Origin: Willaertia magna
Lineage: Eukaryota; Heterolobosea; Eutetramitea; Acrasida; Naegleriidae
Assembly (NCBI GenBank): GCA_902984215.1
Contig: CADWAF010001434.1
Span: forward strand, 1 to 12,621
Direction: 5' to 3'
Length of the DNA stretch: 12,621 nt
Part shown: positions 8,701-12,621 of the stretch, piece after piece
Layout of the letters: each line of letters starts with the position of its first letter
Numbering within the stretch: the first letter of the stretch is position 1
Translations under genes and position numbers: made by a program
The notes under the pieces: model-generated
What the model was told of the DNA's origin: nothing
Database searches by the model: none
What the model saw: only the letters and a program-made list of their open reading frames with translations

Positions 8701-10348
8701 GAATTATAGATAATTGAAATAATATTTTTGATTAAGATTAATCATTATTTTTTATCATTTCTTTAATTTTTTCTTCTTCATCTCTTTTTCTTCTTTCTTT
8801 CTATAATCTAAAATTCTTGTCATCATTAAATTCATTAATATCCATTGAAATGTAATTTAATTTATATTTTTTATCATATTCTTTTTCCAATTCTTCACAA
8901 TATTTTTTCTATAACTTTTCATTCATAGTTTCTTCATAATCTTTTTCAATATTTAAAAAAATACTTTTTGCTTTTAAAAATTGTTTTATATTTAAAATAT
9001 TATTATCATACAAATATTCTAACATTTCAATATATTTCTTATTTTCTTTTAAATCATTCAATAAATTTTTATCAATTTACCTTTTACTTAAAAATTTTCC
9101 AATTTTTTTATCTCTATAATATTTCCTAAACATTTCTTTTTTACTACAATAAATATCTTTAATATAATCCTCAATATCTAAAATATCATATCCTTTAAAT
9201 ATTTTTATATAATAATTTTAATCTTAAAAACTTTAAATTATTAGAATATTCTAATAAACAATAACTCTTTAAATCATTTTTATCCCTCCTTTGTAATAAA
9301 TAATAAGCTTTTATATTATCTCTTTCAATAAATCTTATAGTTATCTTTTAATTTGAACATATATTATGATTATAACTATCAAATAATTGATTCAATATAT
9401 CACTATTTAATGTTTGTTCTGATAATAAATAATTGATATTTCTTTTTAACATGTCCAAATCTTTACTATATATTTCTTCTTCTTTATATTTAGGTAATAT
9501 TATAATGTTTTTAAAATTTTTTCATCATTTTTACTTTTAAACATTGTCTATTCTTTATTATTAATATAATAATTTACGTTTTCTTGTAAGAGACCTATTA
9601 ATTTATTTAATTTTTCATCATCATTATAATAATAATTACTTCTTTTTATTTTTTGATTTATTTTTTTTCTTTTTTTTCTTTCATCCAAATCCTTTATTTC
9701 TTTCCTTTTATTATTTGATGGTTCTGTATATGAATAATTTCTTTTCTTAAAGTAACCACTATTTAAAAAAGATACATTATTTTTATTATAATCCTTTCTT
9801 TCAAAGCGGAAGCTCGAAGATGGATTGTTTTGATAATAATTAGTGAAGGATGAATTTGGTTAATTGTTTTTTCTCTTAAAGTAACCAATATTCAAAAAAT
9901 TTACATTACTAATACTTCTCTCAAAGCTAGCGCTCGAAGATGTATTTAATTGATTGGTGTATTGGTTGTTTTTTGGAGGATTATTTAGAAGTTGGTTATG
10001 CTTTGGTATTTTTTTTAGTTTTTTTTAGTTTTTTTTTTGTTTTTTTTTTAATTTTTTAAATTAATTTAGTTTCTTTAATTAATTTGTGTTGAAATTTAAT
10101 AAATATTCTTTTACCTAATTTAATATTTACTTAAAAAAATTATTATTTATAAATATTTGCAACAAAAAAATATAAAAAAATATGACAACTTCTTCGCTTT
10201 ATTGTTGAGAGAATTTAAAAATATTTAATGATTTGGTTAAGTACTTATTTAAAAGACTTTTAAGATATTTAAAATTTATTTTTTTTAATAATTTAGAATA
10301 ATTTATAATTTGTTCTTTGAGATATAATATAAATATTTATTTTTAGAA
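5713..10348 (-). CDS. ORF B/C: giant element protein; charged N-region, Gln-rich repeats, Ulp1/C48-like protease, possible exonuclease region
   Basis: Read leftward with TAA/TAG as Gln this is close to 1,500 codons ending at TGA 5715-5713. The order is: a Lys-rich start (about 10345-9990) and a 40-50 residue repeat present twice, each ending NVxFLNxGYFK (9960-9725). Next come a charged region (9700-8720, e.g. DKNFRLQKERRKRDEEEK), Gln-rich tandem repeats (8690-7740), a C48 protease domain (about 7620-6850), and a C-terminal region with VYVIDFEGA (near 6385) that could be a DEDD-exonuclease motif I. Frame changes are needed near 9515, 9205, 8665, 8475, 7665 (A10) and 6100, mostly at homopolymers; otherwise no TGA interrupts it. 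The first in-frame ATG is only at 9544-9542, and no minus-strand ATG exists between 9910 and 10385, so the start is unknown (intron, non-AUG or decay). It may be one polyprotein or several genes. The role is inferred as element processing or mobility. Confidence 0.55.
5725..6520 (-). other. C-terminal region of ORF B/C with possible DEDD-type exonuclease motif
   Basis: The segment holds VYVIDFEGALSNKILTLSL followed by a predicted strand and ...EEIYECC. A hydrophobic strand ending in D-x-E, then K-I-hydrophobic strand, resembles motif I of DnaQ-like 3'-5' exonucleases. Further on, FKGDNRDAI could be the last acidic motif, but the His usually five residues earlier is not there. A frame change is needed near 6100 beside a T5A3 tract. 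I give this as a weak structural resemblance only; other RNase-H-fold or unrelated proteins remain possible. Confidence 0.25.
6850..7620 (-). other. Ulp1/C48-like cysteine protease domain within ORF B/C
   Basis: Matches to the Ulp1/SENP fold, in order: FEWLTNKILDYISDI, like the WLxDxxIxxY helix; DIIFIPI, the strand before the catalytic His; VYIDNL with the catalytic-type Asp at 7247-7245; and YQQPTEIDCGVYLIYYFE with the Q-x5-C-G pattern. The Cys codon is TGT at 7085-7083 and the oxyanion-hole Gln, exactly six residues before it, is TAG at 7103-7101. The Asp-to-Gln spacing (48) is close to yeast Ulp1 (43). The His-Trp pair expected about 17 residues before the Asp is not seen. That spot reads KYFQMVVYF with a TAA at 7292-7290, and a one-base shift there gives a Trp codon (TGG), so a frame error may hide it. 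C48 domains cleave SUMO-like tails or viral and transposon polyproteins. Confidence 0.7.
7661..7715 (-). repeat. Basic segment repeat, copy 2 (KPLKDDTRYRFD)
   Basis: This 55-bp stretch is a direct repeat of 8348-8402, with about 80-85 % identity by eye. It encodes LRRKPLKDDTRYRFDSTIK, against LCRKPLRNNIRYRFDLTIR in the other copy. Conservation at protein level, with the Gln-rich array between, suggests that a segment including part of the array was duplicated. Confidence 0.6.
7740..8690 (-). repeat. Gln-rich coding tandem repeats (KQPIVSVLLQQQQ-type units) with TAA/TAG at Gln positions
   Basis: Roughly 20 degenerate units of 11-16 codons are present, each with KQP, a run of hydrophobic or Ser/Thr residues, then two to four Gln. 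Examples: KQPKIVTSSSQQQQ, KQPVLLVLSQQQQ, KQPIISVLLQQ, KQPIVTVLLQQQQ. Between 7740 and 8340 I count 15 TAA and 2 TAG codons in the frame. Nearly all lie inside or at the edge of CAA/CAG runs, and there is no TGA. On the + strand this shows as repeated GGTTGTTT, TTGTTATTG and CTATTG. The array is interrupted by the basic segment at 8348-8402. Confidence 0.85.
8348..8402 (-). repeat. Basic segment repeat, copy 1 (KPLRNNIRYRFD)
   Basis: This is a direct repeat partner of 7661-7715, about 690 bp away. It lies inside the Gln-rich array and encodes CRKPLRNNIRYRFDLTIRK. Confidence 0.6.
10000..10308. other. Region between ORF A and the clear part of ORF B
   Basis: No clear gene boundary is visible. 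The ORF B frame stays open (Lys- and Leu-rich) but has no ATG, so this may be 5' leader, promoter or intron. It holds one copy of the element motif (10192-10213) in the opposite orientation to most others, and homopolymer T runs at 10011-10060. Confidence 0.35.
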
Positions 10349-10383
10349 TCAATATTTTTATATTATTTTCTCAAAGAACAAAA
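10309..10383. repeat. Long near-perfect inverted repeat (hairpin) at the 3' end of ORF A
   Basis: The arms of about 32 bp begin TTTGTTCTTTGAGA on the left (from 10309) and end TCTCAAAGAACAAA on the right (to 10383). The first 14 bases match perfectly and the rest of the arms mostly match. The loop is about 8-10 bases. ORF A's TGA (10373-10371) lies inside the right arm. Possible roles are a transcript 3' end, RNA hairpin or protein-binding site. The arm tip resembles half of the element's repeated motif. Confidence 0.65.
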
Positions 10384-11550
10384 TGTACATTATTGTAAAT
10401 TATTTTGTAATATGTTTAATAAAATTTTTGTTTTATTGTTTTATTTTTACATTAATTTTATTCTAATAACTATCCAACAACTATAATATCCATAATTAAG
10501 TCTAATCTAGATGTATTATTTATAATTATTAATTTAACTTCAAATTCAAAAGCAAATATAACTTTACAAGTATCACAATTAATAGTTAATCTAATATAAT
10601 TTAATTCACAATCAATTTTCTTTATTATTTCTTCTCTACCAAACATATCTGAAACAGTTTACCTTTCAAATACAATTAATGTACTATCTTTTTTTAATAA
10701 TTTTAATATATATTCCAATCCAAACTATTGATAAGTTAAAAAATATTTTTTTATATTTATAAGGATATCTTTTTTTTTTGTTAATTTATCTAAAAAGAAA
10801 TTAAAAAATCTAAGATATATATTTCTAACTTATAAATTTTTATATACTTTTTTATTATTAAAATTTATTTGTTCACATATTAACTATTTAATTCTTTTAA
10901 TTATCATTTTATAACTAAATACTCCTACCCTGCTCCCATTTTTTTTATATTATTTTTTAATTAATCTTTTAATGAATAAAAACTATTTAAACATAATTTT
11001 TCATATTCCTTTGATTGATTTAATTCTATATTATTCCATTCTTTACTGTTTTATGAATAATTTAATAGTGCAATTTCATTATATCTATCTAATTGTTTAC
11101 TATTTTTTCTTTTATATCCCTTTTTAATGCTTTTATTTTTATTTTTTTTTTAATAATTTTATTATTACTTTGTGGTATATCTTTATTAATATTTATACTA
11201 TTTATCTCTTTAAAAGATTTAGTTATTAGATTATAATATTTAAATATTAATAAACTATTATTATTATTACTAATATTATTTTCTATAATATTATTTTTCT
11301 CAACTATTGTTAGCAAAGAATGATTATTATTATTAATATTTATATTTCTCTCAATATTTTCATACGAAGAGACATTATTAATTTGATTATTATTATTTAA
11401 TAAATTACTTCTCTCAACATTATATTGCGAAGTAAGTAATTTATTTAAAATGTTTATGGTGGGGATAATAGTAGTATTGTTGTTTAGACATTTTTTTTTG
11501 AGTACATATTTTTTTTATAAAGAACTTTCATTGTAAAAAACTTTTCTCAT
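10371..11550 (-). CDS. ORF A: element protein with Asn-rich N-region (UAR=Gln)
   Basis: Family not recognised. It starts at ATG 11550-11548 (MRKVFYNESSL), the only in-frame Met after an upstream TGA (11643-11641), and ends at TGA 10373-10371, about 392 residues. The N-terminal third is Asn-rich with three motif copies, SQYNVERSN, SYENIERN and LLTIVEKN. The rest looks globular, for example SKQLDRYNEIALLNYSQNS, ERQTVSDMFGREEIIKK and VIFAFEFEVKLIII. TAA/TAG codons occur about ten times, often where Gln fits (NYSQNS, TYQQFGLEY with adjacent CAA and TAG). A one-base change at an A10 run near 11142-11151 is needed to join the N-region (ending NNKIIKKK) to the globular part. It is the first ORF from the right end, so the promoter is probably in 11551-11594 or the flanking host DNA. 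Confidence 0.6.
11408..11432 (-). repeat. Element motif copy nearest the right end (one of at least 14)
   Basis: On the minus strand this reads CTTCGC, an A/T-rich spacer, then TTGAGAGAAG; the two halves form an imperfect palindrome. Copies on + coordinates: 1894-1915, 4134-4156, 4234-4256, 4317-4337, 4431-4453, 5078-5099, 5147-5168, 5218-5239, 9795-9819, 9915-9939, 10192-10213, 11297-11318, 11345-11369, 11408-11432. Only 1894 and 10192 read in the + direction. In coding copies it gives peptides ending in VER, IER or VEK. Confidence 0.7.
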
Positions 11551-11580
11551 CCACTGATTAAAACCTTGGAAACTATCTAA

Positions 11581-11594
11581 CTTGCATGGTAGTG
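11581..11594 (-). repeat. Right terminal inverted repeat
   Basis: The plus strand reads CTTGCATGGTAGTG; its complement CACTACCATGCAAG matches the left TIR except for one C/T difference. Confidence 0.7.
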
Positions 11595-11600
11595 AACAAA
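11595..11600. repeat. Target-site duplication, right copy (AACAAA)
   Basis: Identical to 1794-1799 and directly adjacent to the right TIR. Confidence 0.65.
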
Positions 11601-11706
11601 AAGAAAAAAAAATGTCAACAAAATTACAATCAACTAATAATCAGTCATACAGTAGCAATAAGATACAGAAAAATATTTATAATGTTCTGGTTTTAAAATA
11701 AATGTA

Positions 11707-11778
11707 GGGAACATGGTCTAGTGGTATGATTCTCGCTTTGGGTGCGAGAGGCCCTGGGTTCGATTCCCAGTGTTCCCC
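11707..11778 (+). tRNA. tRNA-Pro, anticodon UGG
   Basis: This is a full 72-nt cloverleaf. The acceptor stem GGGAACA pairs with TGTTCCC, and the discriminator is C. The D-arm holds the A-box TGGTCTAGTGG. The anticodon stem CTCGC/GCGAG closes the loop TTTGGGT, giving anticodon TGG (UGG), which reads Pro codons CCA/CCN. The T-arm is CTGGG TTCGATT CCCAG and contains the B-box. CCA is not encoded. There is no intron. A short T run at about 11797-11800 could serve as the Pol III terminator. The element's right target duplication ends 106 bp upstream. Confidence 0.95.
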
Positions 11779-11907
11779 TTGTCGAAAGATAAGAATTTTA
11801 GCTTTGAAAATCATGTAAACTACTCGGAGGATAAAGGGTAAGCGGATCCGTTTTGAAGTAAGAACGCACGCTTTTAAAACAGTAAAAAAAAATAAATAGC
11901 AACAACC

Positions 11908-12549
11908 ATGCAATTTATAGATATCAATAATAATAACAATAATAAAACTTTAACAATAACAACAATAGAAGAAGAAGAACAATTCTTTAAAAAGAAAAAT
12001 AATTGTGGAATAATTTATTTCTATGAACCAGAACATCTTTTTGGTTTTCTTTCCAATTTCTATCCTTCTCCATTTATTACTACTTCCACCCCCACTTCCA
12101 CTTCCAGCACTACTGACAATAATAATAATTTTAATAATAATAATAACACTTCAACAACAACTGAGATAATTGAATGGAAAACATCAGAACATTTCTATCA
12201 AGCACATAAATTCACACAAAATAAAGAAATTTTTAATGAAATTCAAACTTCATCAACTCCAAAAGAAGCATTTGAATTGTCAAGAAAATATCAATTTAAA
12301 ATTGACAATAACAATAATAATGAATGGAATGATGAAAGAAAAGAAAAGATAATGATGGAAGCATTAATAAATAAATTTTTATATTCTGGAAATAAAGAAT
12401 TATTAAATAGATTAATTCAATTAAAAGGATTTTATTTGGTTGAAAATTCATTTGTTGATTCTTATTGGGGAATTGGAAGTGATGGAAAAGGAAAGAATAG
12501 ATTAGGAATTTTATTAATGAAATTAATTGAAAATGTTGTAAATAAATAG
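11908..12549 (+). CDS. NADAR (YbiA/DUF1768) domain protein
   Basis: This is a complete 213-residue protein, starting at ATG 11908 after an A-rich leader and stopping at TAA 12547-12549. The NADAR fold is clear from FLSNFYPSPF (residues 47-56), EWKTSEHFYQAHKF (89-102, with the conserved Ser-Glu), RKEKIMMEALINKF (144-157) and DSYWGIGSDGKGKNRLGILLM (184-204). Family members are N-glycosidases: bacterial YbiA and plant relatives remove ribose-linked damaged flavin intermediates, and some NADAR enzymes reverse guanine ADP-ribosylation of DNA. Which reaction this one does cannot be told. A Thr/Ser/Asn-rich insert (57-86) splits the domain between the first two motifs, and a short Asn run (134-138) lies further on, as is usual in Dictyostelium proteins. 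It lies 129 bp downstream of the tRNA on the same strand. Confidence 0.9.
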   Translation: MQFIDINNNNNNKTLTITTIEEEEQFFKKKNNCGIIYFYEPEHLFGFLSNFYPSPFITTSTPTSTSSTTDNNNNFNNNNNTSTTTEIIEWKTSEHFYQAHKFTQNKEIFNEIQTSSTPKEAFELSRKYQFKIDNNNNNEWNDERKEKIMMEALINKFLYSGNKELLNRLIQLKGFYLVENSFVDSYWGIGSDGKGKNRLGILLMKLIENVVNK

Positions 12550-12621
12550 TTTTGTAAATAATACGTATTGTTGTTTAATTTCACATACTTTACAATGTTA
12601 TTTAACGCTACTAAAATTGTA

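Larger units (their letters stand above)
1800..11594 (-). mobile_element. ~9.8-kb DNA-transposon-like element with UAR=Gln reading frames, CACTA termini and 6-bp target duplication
   Basis: The left end reads CACTACCACGCAAG (1800-1813). The right end, on the opposite strand, reads CACTACCATGCAAG (11594-11581). Both are flanked by AACAAA. Everything between differs from the flanks: lower G+C, no standard-code ORF over about 230 codons, and minus-strand frames that only become long when TAA/TAG are read as Gln. The cargo, right to left, is ORF A, ORF B/C (Gln-rich repeats, a Ulp1/C48-like protease domain and a possible DEDD exonuclease region), ORF F and ORF E (Cys-rich). A ~22-bp motif recurs at least 14 times, including close to both ends in inverted orientation. 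CACTA-type transposons share the CACTA start, short TIRs, subterminal repeats and often a C48 domain, but usually make 2-3 bp duplications. Polintons make 6-bp duplications and carry a related protease, but I see no polymerase, integrase or capsid. The family is therefore open. Confidence 0.75.

Noticed and set aside
1800..11594. Whole region as an ordinary decayed pseudogene cluster under the standard code
   Set aside because: The nonsense codons are almost only TAA/TAG and fall in Gln contexts, with TGA absent from about 1,800 codons of ORFs A and B/C. Random decay would not be so selective. Some decay on top remains possible.
1800..11594. TRE or LTR retrotransposon near a tRNA gene
   Set aside because: I see no reverse transcriptase YxDD motif, no long terminal repeats and no poly(A) end. 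The ends are inverted repeats instead.
11677..11913. 78-codon minus-strand ORF
   Set aside because: It is antisense to the tRNA-Pro gene and has no coherent protein features.
11582..11913. TTGCATGGT (11582-11590) and ACCATGCAA (11905-11913) inverted pair
   Set aside because: The left member is part of the right TIR and the right member is the NADAR start context. Nothing extends the match, so I take it as coincidence.

Overview
The host background looks like a social amoeba, most likely Dictyostelium discoideum. It is extremely A+T rich, its host proteins carry Asn, Thr and Gln runs, intergenic DNA is short, and a compact tRNA gene lies between protein genes. No database search was possible, so the species is an inference.

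Layout. Positions 1-843 hold the 3' part of an NHL-repeat gene on the + strand. Positions 944-1651 hold a secreted protein on the - strand with a bacterial-type cysteine peptidase (peptidoglycan-hydrolase-like) domain. Positions 1800-11594 are one inserted element of about 9.8 kb. It is bounded by 14-bp terminal inverted repeats (CACTACCAYGCAAG, one mismatch) and flanked on both sides by the 6-bp direct repeat AACAAA. A tRNA-Pro(UGG) gene follows at 11707-11778, and a NADAR/YbiA-like gene at 11908-12549.

The element is the exciting part. Read with the standard code its minus strand is a graveyard of short ORFs. Read with UAA and UAG as glutamine it becomes long coherent reading frames, all leftward: ORF A (about 11550-10371), ORF B/C (about 10348-5713), ORF F (about 5082-4600) and ORF E (about 4530-1936). 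Two things support this. Glutamine-rich tandem repeats mix TAA/TAG freely with CAA/CAG at the same repeat positions. In addition, the active-site motif of a Ulp1/C48-type cysteine protease, Q-x5-C in QPTEIDCGVY, has its catalytic Gln encoded by TAG at 7101-7103. The three host genes use TAA as a normal stop, so two codes seem to lie side by side in one contig. ORF E also has three in-frame TGAs where Trp would fit.

The element also carries at least 14 copies of a ~22-bp motif (CTTYGC, about 8 A/T-rich bases, TTGARAGA) in coding and intergenic DNA. Copies near the two ends point inward. Several single-base frame changes fall mostly at A/T homopolymers, so either the assembly has errors there or this copy is decaying. 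The element's family is unresolved: the CACTA ends and C48 protease recall CACTA/EnSpm transposons, while the 6-bp target duplication and protease recall Polintons. I recognised no transposase, integrase, polymerase or capsid.
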